64,000 nucleotides of DNA from Streptomyces sp. NBC_00691 (GCF_036226665.1 NZ_CP109007.1:5310501-5374500); one strand, 5' to 3'. Shown: positions 7,198-16,231, counted from the first letter of the stretch. A program made the numbers and translations. The notes: generated by a model not told the origin, from the letters alone.

Positions 7198-10110
7198 TTG
7201 GCTTTCCAGATGCCGGACCGCGGCGGTAGCCCGTCCGGACCGAGGATGAGAGTCGGCCGGCCGTCCCGGCGGGCCCGGACCCTGCTCATGACTCTCGGGG
7301 TGCTGGCCGTCCTGGCCATGGCCTTCGTGATGTTCGCCGGGTTCTGGACGGACTGGCTCTGGTACCGCTCGGTCGATTACTCGTCCGTGTTCACGACCAC
7401 GCTGTGGACCAAGATCGGCCTCTTCGCCGTCTTCGGTCTGCTGATGGGGCTCGCCGTCGGCCTGAACATCTGGCTGTCGTACCGGCTGCGGCCGCCGCTC
7501 AGCGCGATGTCGCTGGAGCAGCAGAGCCTCGACCGGTACCGGATGGGCCTCGCCCCCTTCAAGAAGTGGGTGCTGCTCGCGGTCACCGCCCTGGTGGCGC
7601 TGATCGCCGGCGCCTCCGCCTCGGGCCAGTGGCGCACCTGGCTGATGTGGGTCAACGGCGTGAAGTTCGGCGAGAAGGACCCGCAGTTCGGGCTCGACGT
7701 GTCGTTCTACGCGTTCGACCTGCCCTGGTACCGCTTCCTGCTCGCCTTCGGCTTCGCCGCCGTCGTCCTGTCGCTGATCGCCGCCGCGCTCACGCACTAC
7801 CTGTACGGCGGGCTGCGGATCACCAGCCCGGGCGCGCGTGCCACCGCCGCGGCCACCGGCCACCTCTCGGTGCTGCTCGGTGTCTTCGTGGCGCTCAAGG
7901 CCGTGGCGTACTGGCTCGACCGGTACGGCCTGGCCGTGAAGTCCAGCGACTTCAAGGCCACCGGCAACTGGACGGGTCTGCGGTACGTCGACGCCAACGC
8001 CTACCTGCCGGCGAAGACCATCCTGTTCTGCATCGCCGCGATCTGCGCCGTGCTGTTCTTCGCCACGCTCTGGCGCCGCACCTGGCAGCTGCCGGTGATC
8101 GGCTTCGGTCTGATGGTGCTCTCCGCGATCCTGATCGGCGGCCTGTACCCGGCCATCGTGCAGAAGTTCCAGGTCCAGCCGAACGAGCAGGCCAAGGAAG
8201 CGGAGTACATCCAGAAGAACATCGACGCGACGCGCAAGGCGTACGCGATCGACCAGACGAAGCTCGAGAACTACTCGGGCAAGTCGACGGTGAAGGCCAA
8301 GGACCAGCTGCGCAGCAACGCCGACTCGGCGGCCAGCTACCGCGTCCTCGACCCGAACATCGTGTCGCCGACGTTCCAGCAGCTGGAGCAGAAGCGGAAG
8401 TACTACCAGTTCCCGACCACCCTGGACGTGGACCGGTACGCGGGCAAGGACACCGTCGTCGGTCTCCGTGAGCTCAACATCAAGGGCATCCCGAAGCGGA
8501 ACTGGATCAACGACCACTTCACCTACACCCACGGCTACGGCGCGATCATGGCCTCGGGCACGCAGACCGACGCCAACGGCTCCCCGGTCTTCACCGAGGC
8601 CGGACTGCCGACCACGGGCATGCTCGGTACGTACCAGCAGCGGATCTACTACGGCGAGAAGACCGATCAGTACTCGATCGTCGGCGGCCCGCAGAAGGAG
8701 CTGGACTACGAGGAGAACGGCGAGAAGACCACCAGCTACGAGGGCCAGAGCGGGGTCAACCTCTCCAACACGTTCAACCGCGCGGCCTACGCGGTCGCGT
8801 TCAGCGAGCCGCAGATCCTCTACTCGGGGGCCATCGGCGAGGGCTCGCGGATCCTCTACAACCGCACGCCCAAGGAGCGCGTCGAGGCGGTCGCGCCCTG
8901 GCTGACCATCGACGGCGACGCCTACCCGGTGGTCGTCGACGGCCGGATCCAGTGGGTCATCGACGCCTACACGACGACGAACGGCTACCCGTACGCCTCG
9001 CGCACCACGCTCGGCGACACGACCGCCGACTCGCTGACCGTCGGCAACCAGCAGCGCGCGGTCGTCGCCCAGCAGAACCAGGTCAACTACATCCGCAACT
9101 CGGTGAAGGCCACCGTCGACGCGTACGACGGCACGGTGACCCTCTACCAGTGGGACACCCAGGACCCGGTCCTGAAGACCTGGATGAAGGCGTTCCCGGG
9201 CACGGTCAAGGCCAAGTCCGAGATCGGCGGCGACCTGATGCAGCACCTGCGGTACCCGCAGGACATGTTCAAGGTCCAGCGCGAGCTGCTGACCCGCTAC
9301 CACGTCACCGACCCCGCGCAGTTCTACAGCGGATCGGACGCCTGGCAGGTGCCGGACGACCCGACCAACAAGGACGGCAACGCGGTCCCGCCGTACTACC
9401 TGAGCATGAAGATGCCCGGGGACACGGCGCAGCGCTTCTCGCTGACGACGACGTTCACGCCGAACGGCCGGCCCAACCTGGGCGGCTTCATGGCGGTCGA
9501 CGCCGACGCGGCCAGCAAGGAGTACGGCCGGCTGAGACTGCTGCGGGTCACCGAGGACGTGCCGGGGCCGGCGCAGGTGCAGAGCAAGCTCAACGGTCTG
9601 CCCTCCGTCGCCACCTTCGTCCGGGACATGAAGGGCGCCGACTCCGACATCCAGTACGGCAACCTGCTGACCGTCCCGCTCGACGGCGGATTCCTGTACG
9701 TGGAACCGGTGTACGCCCAGGGACGCAACGCGCTCTACCCGCTCCTGAAGAAGGTCGCGGTGTCGTACGTGGACGCGGACCAGCCGGAGGGTGACACGAC
9801 CAAGGACACCACGGTGTTCGAGGACAACCTCACCAAGGCGCTCAACGCGGTCTTCGGGGTCGAGGCGCCCACCACGCCGCCCACCACTCCGACGACCCCG
9901 CCGGGCACCACCAACCCGCCGCCGGCGTCCAACGACGCCGCGCTCAAGCAGGCGATCGCGGACGCCCAGAAGGCGTACGACGCGGGCGAGGCGGCCCTGG
10001 CGAAGGGCGACTGGACGGCGTACGGCAAGGCCCAGGAAGACCTCCAGACGGCGCTCCAGCGCGCCGCGGAGGCCGGGGCGAAGCTCAAGACGACGGGATC
10101 AAGCGGCTGA
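7198..10110 (+). CDS. UPF0182 family membrane protein
   Basis: A 970-residue UPF0182 (COG1615) membrane protein. I favour TTG 7198 as the start because GAGGGG precedes it and the product then begins AFQMPDRGG as in relatives; an upstream TTG at 7141 is in frame but lacks such a site. Seven or so transmembrane helices fill the first 330 residues (for example LLMTLGVLAVLAMAFVMFAG), followed by a large extracytoplasmic domain. A Pro/Thr linker near residue 890 leads to an acidic coiled-coil-like C-terminal tail. The family is widespread in actinobacteria with unknown function. Confidence 0.88.
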   Translation: MAFQMPDRGGSPSGPRMRVGRPSRRARTLLMTLGVLAVLAMAFVMFAGFWTDWLWYRSVDYSSVFTTTLWTKIGLFAVFGLLMGLAVGLNIWLSYRLRPPLSAMSLEQQSLDRYRMGLAPFKKWVLLAVTALVALIAGASASGQWRTWLMWVNGVKFGEKDPQFGLDVSFYAFDLPWYRFLLAFGFAAVVLSLIAAALTHYLYGGLRITSPGARATAAATGHLSVLLGVFVALKAVAYWLDRYGLAVKSSDFKATGNWTGLRYVDANAYLPAKTILFCIAAICAVLFFATLWRRTWQLPVIGFGLMVLSAILIGGLYPAIVQKFQVQPNEQAKEAEYIQKNIDATRKAYAIDQTKLENYSGKSTVKAKDQLRSNADSAASYRVLDPNIVSPTFQQLEQKRKYYQFPTTLDVDRYAGKDTVVGLRELNIKGIPKRNWINDHFTYTHGYGAIMASGTQTDANGSPVFTEAGLPTTGMLGTYQQRIYYGEKTDQYSIVGGPQKELDYEENGEKTTSYEGQSGVNLSNTFNRAAYAVAFSEPQILYSGAIGEGSRILYNRTPKERVEAVAPWLTIDGDAYPVVVDGRIQWVIDAYTTTNGYPYASRTTLGDTTADSLTVGNQQRAVVAQQNQVNYIRNSVKATVDAYDGTVTLYQWDTQDPVLKTWMKAFPGTVKAKSEIGGDLMQHLRYPQDMFKVQRELLTRYHVTDPAQFYSGSDAWQVPDDPTNKDGNAVPPYYLSMKMPGDTAQRFSLTTTFTPNGRPNLGGFMAVDADAASKEYGRLRLLRVTEDVPGPAQVQSKLNGLPSVATFVRDMKGADSDIQYGNLLTVPLDGGFLYVEPVYAQGRNALYPLLKKVAVSYVDADQPEGDTTKDTTVFEDNLTKALNAVFGVEAPTTPPTTPTTPPGTTNPPPASNDAALKQAIADAQKAYDAGEAALAKGDWTAYGKAQEDLQTALQRAAEAGAKLKTTGSSG

Positions 10111-10155
10111 CCTGAGGTTTTCCACCCCGCGACCGTGGTACGGTTGGTTTACCGA

Positions 10156-10229
10156 CGCGGGGTGGAGCAGCTCGGTAGCTCGCTGGGCTCATAACCCAGA
10201 GGTCGCAGGTTCAAATCCTGTCCCCGCTA
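10156..10229 (+). tRNA. Initiator tRNA-Met (CAT), copy 1
   Basis: A 74-nt cloverleaf with anticodon CAT in the loop CTCATAA. The anticodon stem CTGGG/CCCAG supplies the three consecutive G-C pairs diagnostic of initiator tRNA, and positions 1 and 72 (C and T) do not pair, another initiator trait. The T-loop is GGTTCAAATCC. The 3' CCA is not encoded. Identical to the copy at 12492-12565. Confidence 0.95.
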
Positions 10230-10235
10230 CTCAGA

Positions 10236-10275
10236 GGACGAGGGCCCGGATCCATAAGGATCCGGGCCCTCGTCG
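10236..10275 (+). terminator. tRNA terminator hairpin
   Basis: A GACGAGGGCCCGGATCC stem pairs perfectly with its complement around an ATAA loop just after the tRNA. The second tRNA copy has a near-identical hairpin. Confidence 0.8.
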
Positions 10276-10377
10276 TGTGTCGGCGTGCATGGGGGGCCCG
10301 AAGAGCGGTAGGGAAGGGGCGAGTTGGCGTGAGTCGTGTTTGACTTGTCTCTCTGTGGGCATGTCGACAAAACGCTG

Positions 10378-10389
10378 AGTGACCTCACT
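10378..10389. promoter_or_regulatory. BldD-like palindrome before the Sel1/TPR gene
   Basis: AGTGACCTCACT is a perfect 5-2-5 inverted repeat resembling the BldD half-site pair AGTGA/TCACC. It lies directly upstream of a plausible -10 (TATACC at 10398-10403), about 45 bp before the start codon at 10434. Assignment to BldD is an inference from the half-sites. Confidence 0.4.
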
Positions 10390-10433
10390 GGCTGCGGTAT
10401 ACCAGGTGTGCTCGGGTTGCGGGTGGTGCGACG

Positions 10434-12419
10434 ATGGTATTTATGGGGGACAGGGCAACTCTGTTGGAGACAGGGCGGTTTGTGCAGCGGCATGCCAGGA
10501 ACGCCGCAGACGAGATCATCGAGGCAGTAGGGGCCGTCGATGCGGCCGTCGACACCACCGCCGAGACCGATGCCGACACCGAGAACGAGACCGAGACCGA
10601 GGCCCGCCACCGGCGTGCCGCCGAGCGCGGCGACCTCGCCTCGATGAGCGCGCTCGGCGCGCTGCTGCTGCGCCGCGGCGACCTCGACGGCGCCGAGCCC
10701 TATCTGCGGGGCGCCACCGCCGAGGGCGACCGGGCCGCCGCGAACAACCTCGGAGTCCTGCTGCACCAGCGCGGCTACGCCGAAGAGGCCGCCGGCTGGT
10801 GGCGGGTCGCCGCCGTCGCGGGATCCGCGCCCGCCGCCCACGCCCTCGGCCGTCACCACCGCGAGCGCGGCGACGAGCCGGCCGCCGAGTACTGGCTGCG
10901 TCAGGCCGCAGAGCAGGGCCACGCCCTCGGCGCGTACGCCCTCGCCGACCTCCTGGAGCACCGCAGCGACGTCGGCGCCGAGCGCTGGCTGCGCGCCGCC
11001 GCCGAGCAGGGCCACCGCGAGGCCGCGTACCGGCTCGCCCTCGCCCTGGAGCGCCGCGCCACCGAGACCACCCGCGGTCCCCACGACACCGGCACCCGGC
11101 TCCGGGTGCCCGGCACCGGCGCGCTCGTGCCCACCGGGGCGCCCGCCGCCGCCCCCGCCGCGACCGGCACCGGCGCGGCCCCCGGGCGGGCCGTCGGCGA
11201 GCCCGGCGGCGAGCCCACCGAGGCCGAGCAGTGGTTCCGTCAGGCCGCCGCGCGCGGCCACCGGCGCGCCGCGCTCCACCTCGGCGCGATCCTGGAGCAC
11301 CGCGGCGAGCTCAAGGAGGCCGGCCGCTGGTACCTCAGCTCCGCCAAGGAGGGCGAGGCCAAGGCCGCCTGCGCGCTCGGTTTCCTGCTCCGCGACGCGG
11401 GCGACGAGGAGAGCGCCGCCGTGTGGTGGCTGCGCGCCGCCCAGGACGGCGACGGCAACGCCGCCAACGCCCTCGGAGCGCTGCACGCGGCCAGGGGCGA
11501 GCAGCAGACCGCCGAGCGCTGGTACCGGGCCGCCATGGACGCCGGCGACGTGAACGGCGCCTACAACCTCGGGCTGCTCTGCGCCGCCCAGGACCGCATC
11601 CCGCAGGCCGAGCAGTGGTACCGCCGGGCCGCCTACGCGGGCCACCGCGAGGCCGCCAATGCGCTCGCCGTGCTGCTCCTCCAGGCCGGCGACGCCAACG
11701 GCGCCGAGCCCTGGTTCTCCAAGGCGGCCGAGGCCGGCAGCGTCGACGCCGCGTTCAACCTCGGCATCCTCCACGCGGGCCGCGACGACGACCGTACGGC
11801 CCTCGTCTGGTACGAGCGGGCCGCGGCCGCCGGGCACACCGAGGCCGCCCTCCAGGTCGGCATCGCCGCCCTCAGGGACGGCGACGAGCGCACCGCCGAG
11901 CGGCACCTGCGCTGCGCGGCCGGCGGCGGCAGCGCCGAGGCGGCCTTCCGGCTCGCCTCGGTGCTCGACGCGCGTCGCCCCGACCCGGGCCCGGCCGTCC
12001 TCGGCGCGCCCCGGGAGGAGAAGTCCGAGTGTGAGGAGTGGTACGAGCGGGCGGCGCAGCAGGGCCACCGGCGGGCCCAGGTGCGGGTCGGCATGCTGGC
12101 CGCGGGGCGCGGCGACCTGGCCGAGGCCGACCGCTGGTACCGGGAGGCGGCCGAGGCCGGCAGCCGCAACGGTGCCTTCAACCTCGGGCTGCTGCTCGCC
12201 CGCGAGGGCAGCGAGCGCGAGGCCGCGCTCTGGTGGACCCGGGCCGCCCGGGCCGGCCACGGGCGCGCCGCTCTCCGGCTCGCGCTGCTCGCGGCGCGGC
12301 GCGGGGAGCTGACGGAGGGGCGCCGGTGGTGCGCCCGCGCGGTGGAGCTGGGTCCCGCCGAGGTCGCGGAGCGGGCGGCGCGGCTGAGCGAGGCGCTGCA
12401 TCAGGAGCTGACCGCCTGA
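10434..12419 (+). CDS. Sel1-like/TPR repeat protein
   Basis: A 661-residue protein built almost entirely from 33-36-residue helical repeats of Sel1-like type. Each carries an alanine-rich pair of helices with recurrent motifs such as AEQWYRRAAYAGHREAANAL, AVWWLRAAQDGDGNAANAL and NGAYNLGLL. About 15 repeats can be followed, interrupted near residues 205-255 by an Ala/Pro/Gly-rich linker. No signal peptide or enzymatic domain is present, so it is probably a cytoplasmic scaffold or adaptor. ATG 10434 or ATG 10443 could be the start. The gene is flanked by two identical initiator tRNA genes. Confidence 0.85.
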   Translation: MVFMGDRATLLETGRFVQRHARNAADEIIEAVGAVDAAVDTTAETDADTENETETEARHRRAAERGDLASMSALGALLLRRGDLDGAEPYLRGATAEGDRAAANNLGVLLHQRGYAEEAAGWWRVAAVAGSAPAAHALGRHHRERGDEPAAEYWLRQAAEQGHALGAYALADLLEHRSDVGAERWLRAAAEQGHREAAYRLALALERRATETTRGPHDTGTRLRVPGTGALVPTGAPAAAPAATGTGAAPGRAVGEPGGEPTEAEQWFRQAAARGHRRAALHLGAILEHRGELKEAGRWYLSSAKEGEAKAACALGFLLRDAGDEESAAVWWLRAAQDGDGNAANALGALHAARGEQQTAERWYRAAMDAGDVNGAYNLGLLCAAQDRIPQAEQWYRRAAYAGHREAANALAVLLLQAGDANGAEPWFSKAAEAGSVDAAFNLGILHAGRDDDRTALVWYERAAAAGHTEAALQVGIAALRDGDERTAERHLRCAAGGGSAEAAFRLASVLDARRPDPGPAVLGAPREEKSECEEWYERAAQQGHRRAQVRVGMLAAGRGDLAEADRWYREAAEAGSRNGAFNLGLLLAREGSEREAALWWTRAARAGHGRAALRLALLAARRGELTEGRRWCARAVELGPAEVAERAARLSEALHQELTA

Positions 12420-12449
12420 TGGCCGCGTGACGGCCGCGCGGCAATGGAT

Positions 12450-12479
12450 TTGCGCTGGTCGTCGGGCGTCCCGTAGAGT
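12450..12479 (+). promoter_or_regulatory. Promoter of second initiator tRNA
   Basis: A TTGCGC (-35, 12450-12455) and TAGAGT (-10, 12474-12479) separated by 18 bp lie 12 bp before the mature tRNA 5' end, consistent with a housekeeping promoter. Confidence 0.5.
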
Positions 12480-12491
12480 CGGGTCTACCGA

Positions 12492-12565
12492 CGCGGGGTG
12501 GAGCAGCTCGGTAGCTCGCTGGGCTCATAACCCAGAGGTCGCAGGTTCAAATCCTGTCCCCGCTA
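12492..12565 (+). tRNA. Initiator tRNA-Met (CAT), copy 2
   Basis: Identical over all 74 nt to the copy at 10156-10229, with the same initiator hallmarks: three G-C pairs next to the anticodon loop and an unpaired 1-72 position. No encoded CCA. Confidence 0.95.
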
Positions 12566-12572
12566 CTCAGTA

Positions 12573-12617
12573 GCAACGAAGGCCCGGATCCAGTCACTGG
12601 ATCCGGGCCTTCGTCGT
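12573..12617 (+). terminator. tRNA terminator hairpin
   Basis: An ACGAAGGCCCGGATCCAG stem pairs with its complement around a short loop directly after the tRNA. Confidence 0.75.
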
Positions 12618-12669
12618 ACCCGCGGCATACGGAGAAGGCCCCCGCCGGAGCGGGGGCCTGCCTCGTCCG

Positions 12670-13089
12670 TCAGGCGGTCGTCGCGCAGCTCGGGCAGATG
12701 CCGCGGTAGGTGACCTCGACGTTCGAGATGGTGAAGCCGAAGCGCTCGGTGTCCGGCAGGTCCGCCAGCGGGTCGCCGCCCGGGTGGACGTCGCGGATCG
12801 CGCCGCAGCGGCCGCAGACCAGGTGCTGGTGAGGCCGGTGGGCGTTGGGGTCGTAGCGCTTGGCGCGCCCGTCGGTGGCGACCTCGAGCACCTCGCCGAG
12901 GGTGACCATCTCGCCCAGCGTGTTGTAGACGGTCGCGCGCGAGATCTCGGGCAGGCGTGCCACGGCGCGCGCGTGGACCTCGTCGGCGGTCAGGTGCACG
13001 TGATCCCCGTCGAGGACCTCGGCCACGACGCGTCGCTGCGCGGTCATCCGCCAGCCGCGTCCGCGCAGTCGTTCCAACAGGTCGCTCAT
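12670..13089 (-). CDS. catR: Fur family redox regulator (CatR-like)
   Basis: A 139-residue Fur/PerR-type repressor. An N-terminal winged helix (residues 1-80) is followed by a dimerisation domain with two CxxC zinc motifs (CGRCG near 98 and CPSC near 133) and the His-rich HRPHQHLVCG segment for the regulatory metal. It diverges from the catalase gene, the arrangement known for catR-catA in S. coelicolor, where peroxide inactivates CatR and derepresses catalase. The operator in the shared promoter supports this. No good ribosome site precedes ATG 13089, so the mRNA may be leaderless. Confidence 0.88.
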   Translation of the reverse strand: MSDLLERLRGRGWRMTAQRRVVAEVLDGDHVHLTADEVHARAVARLPEISRATVYNTLGEMVTLGEVLEVATDGRAKRYDPNAHRPHQHLVCGRCGAIRDVHPGGDPLADLPDTERFGFTISNVEVTYRGICPSCATTA

Positions 13090-13150
13090 GGGGGTCAGGG
13101 TAACAGTCGCGGCTTCGGCTTCCCGAACAGGTGTGACTTTAGATGTTCAC

Positions 13151-13178
13151 TTGACTTAGACAATGTCTATTATAGGAT
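13151..13178 (+). promoter_or_regulatory. Catalase promoter with Fur/CatR-type operator
   Basis: TTGACT (13151-13156) and TAGGAT (13173-13178) are spaced by 16 bp. Between them lies the perfect 6-1-6 palindrome TAGACAATGTCTA (13157-13169), which resembles Fur/PerR boxes. A repressor bound here would block RNA polymerase directly. Confidence 0.8.
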
Positions 13179-13216
13179 CGAGTTCGGCAGCGCAGGACGG
13201 GACGCAGGAGGCGCAC

Positions 13217-14668
13217 GTGACGCAGGGACCGCTCACCACGGAGGCCGGCGCGCCGGTCGCGGACAACCAGAACAGCGAGACGGCGGGTGTCGGCGGTCCG
13301 GTTCTCGTCCAGGACCAGCTCCTTCTCGAGAAGCTCGCCCACTTCAACCGTGAGCGCATCCCGGAGCGCGTGGTCCACGCGCGCGGTGCCGGCGCCTACG
13401 GCACCTTCACGCTCACCCGTGACGTCTCGCAGTGGACCCGCGCGAAGTTCCTCTCCGAGGTCGGCAAGGAGACCGAGACCTTCCTGCGGTTCTCCACCGT
13501 CGCAGGCAACCTCGGTGCGGCCGACGCGGTGCGCGACCCGCGCGGCTGGGCGCTGAAGTTCTACACCGAGGAGGGCAACTACGACCTCGTCGGCAACAAC
13601 ACCCCGGTGTTCTTCATCAAGGACGCCATCAAGTTCCCCGACTTCATCCACACCCAGAAGCGCGACCCGTACTCGGGCTCGCAGGAGGCAGACAACGTCT
13701 GGGACTTCTGGGGCCTCTCCCCGGAGTCGACCCACCAGGTCACCTGGCTCTTCGGTGACCGCGGCATCCCCGCCTCGTACCGTCACATGAACGGCTACGG
13801 CTCGCACACGTTCCAGTGGAACAACGAGGCCGGCGAGGTCTTCTGGGTCAAGTACCACTTCAAGACCGACCAGGGCATCAAGAACCTCACCCAGGACGAG
13901 GCCAACCGGCTGGCCGGCGAGGACCCGGACTCGCACCAGCGCGACCTGCGCGAGGCCATCGAGCGCGGCGACTTCCCGACCTGGACCGTGCAGGTCCAGA
14001 TCATGCCCGCGGCCGACGCGGCGGCGTACCGCTTCAACCCGTTCGACCTCACCAAGGTGTGGCCGCACGAGGACTACCCGCCCATCGAGATCGGCACCCT
14101 GGAGCTCAACCGCAACCCGGAGAACATCTTCGCCGAGGTCGAGCAGTCGATCTTCTCCCCGGCGCACTTCGTGCCCGGCATCGGCCCGTCCCCGGACAAG
14201 ATGCTCCAGGGCCGCCTCTTCGCCTACGGCGACGCCCACCGCTACCGCGTCGGCATCAACGCCGACCACCTGCCGGTGAACCGCCCGCACGCCACCGAGG
14301 CGCGCACCCACTCCCGTGACGGCTTCCTCTACGACGGCCGCCACAAGGGCGCGAAGAACTACGAGCCGAACTCCTTCGGCGGCCCGTCCCAGACGGACCG
14401 TCCGCTGTGGGGGTCCGCCCCGGTCACCGGCGTCACCGGCGACCACGCCGCCGCGGTCCACGCCGAGGACGACGACTTCCGCCAGGCGGGCGACCTCTAC
14501 CGGCTGATGTCGGAGGGCGAGCGGGGCCGCCTGATCGGCAACCTGGCCGGCTTCATCGCCAAGGTCTCGCGCGAGGACATCGCCGAGCGGGCGATCGGCA
14601 ACTTCCGCCGGGCGGACGAGGACTTCGGCAAGCGGCTGGAGGCCGCGATCCAGGCCCTGCGCGGCTGA
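13217..14668 (+). CDS. katA: Catalase (monofunctional, heme)
   Basis: A 483-residue clade-3-size monofunctional catalase that dismutates hydrogen peroxide in the cytoplasm. GTG 13217 is preferred because CAGGAGG lies seven bases upstream; an in-frame ATG at 13163 would start inside the promoter. Visible landmarks are the distal histidine in RVVHARGAGAYG (near residue 57), the distal Asn in the NNTPVFFIKD region, the STHQVTWLFGDRG segment and proximal RLFAYGDAHRYR with the heme-ligand tyrosine near residue 340. Catalase is the known CatR target in Streptomyces. Also named catA in Streptomyces. Confidence 0.95.
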   Translation: MTQGPLTTEAGAPVADNQNSETAGVGGPVLVQDQLLLEKLAHFNRERIPERVVHARGAGAYGTFTLTRDVSQWTRAKFLSEVGKETETFLRFSTVAGNLGAADAVRDPRGWALKFYTEEGNYDLVGNNTPVFFIKDAIKFPDFIHTQKRDPYSGSQEADNVWDFWGLSPESTHQVTWLFGDRGIPASYRHMNGYGSHTFQWNNEAGEVFWVKYHFKTDQGIKNLTQDEANRLAGEDPDSHQRDLREAIERGDFPTWTVQVQIMPAADAAAYRFNPFDLTKVWPHEDYPPIEIGTLELNRNPENIFAEVEQSIFSPAHFVPGIGPSPDKMLQGRLFAYGDAHRYRVGINADHLPVNRPHATEARTHSRDGFLYDGRHKGAKNYEPNSFGGPSQTDRPLWGSAPVTGVTGDHAAAVHAEDDDFRQAGDLYRLMSEGERGRLIGNLAGFIAKVSREDIAERAIGNFRRADEDFGKRLEAAIQALRG

Positions 14669-14685
14669 GGGCGCCTGCCGAAAGA

Positions 14686-14726
14686 GGGAGCGGGCCGGAT
14701 TTCCGTACGGATTCCGGCCCGCTCCC
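14686..14726. terminator. Bidirectional hairpin terminator
   Basis: A 14-bp stem, GGGAGCGGGCCGGA with its complement, lies between the convergent catalase and CBS-domain genes. Confidence 0.75.
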
Positions 14727-14731
14727 GCGTC

Positions 14732-15118
14732 TCATCCCGCGACGCTGTGCAGCGGGACCCAGCAGCGGATGATGTCCCGCACCGAGACGATGCCGACGGG
14801 ACCGTGGTCGTCGAGGACCACGAGATGGCGGAACCCGCCGTGCGTCATGGCCCCGGCCGCCTCGTCCAGGGTCCAGGTGGGGGCGGCGAAGACGACGTCG
14901 CGAGTGGTGTGGGAGTCGGCGGTCTCGGTGTCGGGATCCTGGTCGCGGGCCAGCGACTTGAGGATGTCCCGCTCGGTGAGGATGCCGAGCCCGGCGTCCC
15001 CGTCGAGGACGACGGCCGCGCCGACACGGCGCGCCGCCATCAGCCGGGCGGCCTGTCGGAGGGTGTGTGCGGGACCGATGGTGAGGACCACAGAGCTCAT
15101 GGCGTCACGGACGAGCAT
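14732..15118 (-). CDS. CBS domain-pair protein
   Basis: A 128-residue protein made of two CBS domains (Bateman module): residues 1-60 with MLVRDAMSSVVLTI and GILTERDILKSLA, and 65-125 with RDVVFAAPTWTLDEA and GIVSVRDIIRCW. ATG 15118 is chosen because AAGGAGGTG ends nine bases before it; a GTG at 15130 would overlap that site. Such stand-alone CBS pairs bind adenosyl ligands and are common in Streptomyces stress regulons; the ligand here is unknown. Confidence 0.85.
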   Translation of the reverse strand: MLVRDAMSSVVLTIGPAHTLRQAARLMAARRVGAAVVLDGDAGLGILTERDILKSLARDQDPDTETADSHTTRDVVFAAPTWTLDEAAGAMTHGGFRHLVVLDDHGPVGIVSVRDIIRCWVPLHSVAG

Positions 15119-15226
15119 GGGCGGAGCCACCTCCTTGGTGAAACGTTCCCGCGTTCAACGAGAACCGATTCACAAGTTCACAAGTGGGGGGACTCTCAGA
15201 GTGGCACCGCGGGAGGGGTCCGACAA

Positions 15227-15247
15227 GGGGGCGCGCGAGGCGCCCCC
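15227..15247 (-). terminator. Probable hisN terminator
   Basis: GGGGGCGC and GCGCCCCC form an 8-bp stem around a five-base loop, downstream of the hisN stop. Confidence 0.5.
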
Positions 15248-15301
15248 GGGGAGTGCCGAGGGCGCTCGAACGGAGGCGTTCGACCTGGGGCGGCGGGGCG
15301 A

Positions 15302-16111
15302 TCAGCCCTCCGCGTTCTCCTGGTTGAGGTAGCTCAGCAGCTCGCCGTGGAGCAGACCGTTCGACGCCGCCGCGTTTCCGCTGTGCGGACCGTGCCGCCC
15401 GTCCAGCCCCGTGTACGTACCGCCCGCCTCCTGCACCACGACCGCCACGGCGGCCATGTCCCACAGCGAAAGCTCCGGCTCCGCGCAGATGTCCACCGAG
15501 CCCTCGGCGACCATCATGTACGGCCAGAAGTCGCCGTACGCCCGGGTCCGCCAGCACGCGCGCGTGAGGTCCAGGAAACCGTCGAGGCGGCCCTGCTCCT
15601 CCCAGCCGCTCAGCGAGGAGTACGCGAAGGAGGCGTCCTCCAGGGAGGCGACCTTCGAGACCCCGATCCGACTCGCCGAGGCGAGACTGCGCCCGGTGTA
15701 GGCGCCGAGGCCCTTCGCCGCCCACCAGCGCCGGCCGAGCGCCGGGGCCGACACCACGCCCACCACCGGCTGGAAGCCGGTGTCCCCGGCCTCCATCAGC
15801 GCGATCAGGGTCGCCCAGACGGGTACCCCGCGCACATAGTTCTTCGTACCGTCGATCGGGTCGATCACCCAGCGGCGCGGACCCGAGCCCTCCACGCCGT
15901 ACTCCTCGCCCAGGATCGCGTCACGCGGCCTCGCGCGCTGGAGCTGCCCCCGGATCAGTTCCTCGGCGGCCTTGTCGGCCTCGCTCACCGGAGTCATGTC
16001 CGGCTTCGTCTCGACCTTGAGGTCGAGCGCCTGGAAGCGGTCCATGGTGGCCGCGTCGGCGGCATCCGCGAGGACATGGGCGAGACGCAGATCATCGTGG
16101 TAATCGGCCAT
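15302..16111 (-). CDS. hisN: Histidinol-phosphatase, inositol monophosphatase family
   Basis: A 269-residue inositol monophosphatase-fold enzyme. Metal-binding motifs are visible in order: GEEYG (around residue 85), WVIDPIDGTKNYVRGVP (around 98-114) and SLWDMAAVAVVVQEAGG (around 215-231). Actinobacterial enzymes of exactly this type and length are HisN, the histidinol-1-phosphate phosphatase completing a late step of histidine synthesis. It stands alone here; no other his genes are adjacent. Start ATG 16111. Confidence 0.85.
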   Translation of the reverse strand: MADYHDDLRLAHVLADAADAATMDRFQALDLKVETKPDMTPVSEADKAAEELIRGQLQRARPRDAILGEEYGVEGSGPRRWVIDPIDGTKNYVRGVPVWATLIALMEAGDTGFQPVVGVVSAPALGRRWWAAKGLGAYTGRSLASASRIGVSKVASLEDASFAYSSLSGWEEQGRLDGFLDLTRACWRTRAYGDFWPYMMVAEGSVDICAEPELSLWDMAAVAVVVQEAGGTYTGLDGRHGPHSGNAAASNGLLHGELLSYLNQENAEG

Positions 16112-16231
16112 GGTCGGCACTCTATCTCCGTGTGATCCCCGCGCGGAGAACCGTCCACCGGCGCCCTTGACACTGCGGGGACGCCTGTCGAACCTGAGCA
16201 CGGAAACGATTCCCCGGTCCGGGAGGCGCCG

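Noticed and set aside
7075..9303. Minus-strand open frame continuing upstream of the PPA1309 gene
   Set aside because: It is antisense to the UPF0182 gene; family similarity begins only at ATG 7074.
10156..12565. Integrative element bounded by tRNA att sites
   Set aside because: The repeats are entire tRNA genes with their own terminators, and no integrase, excisionase or replication gene lies between them.
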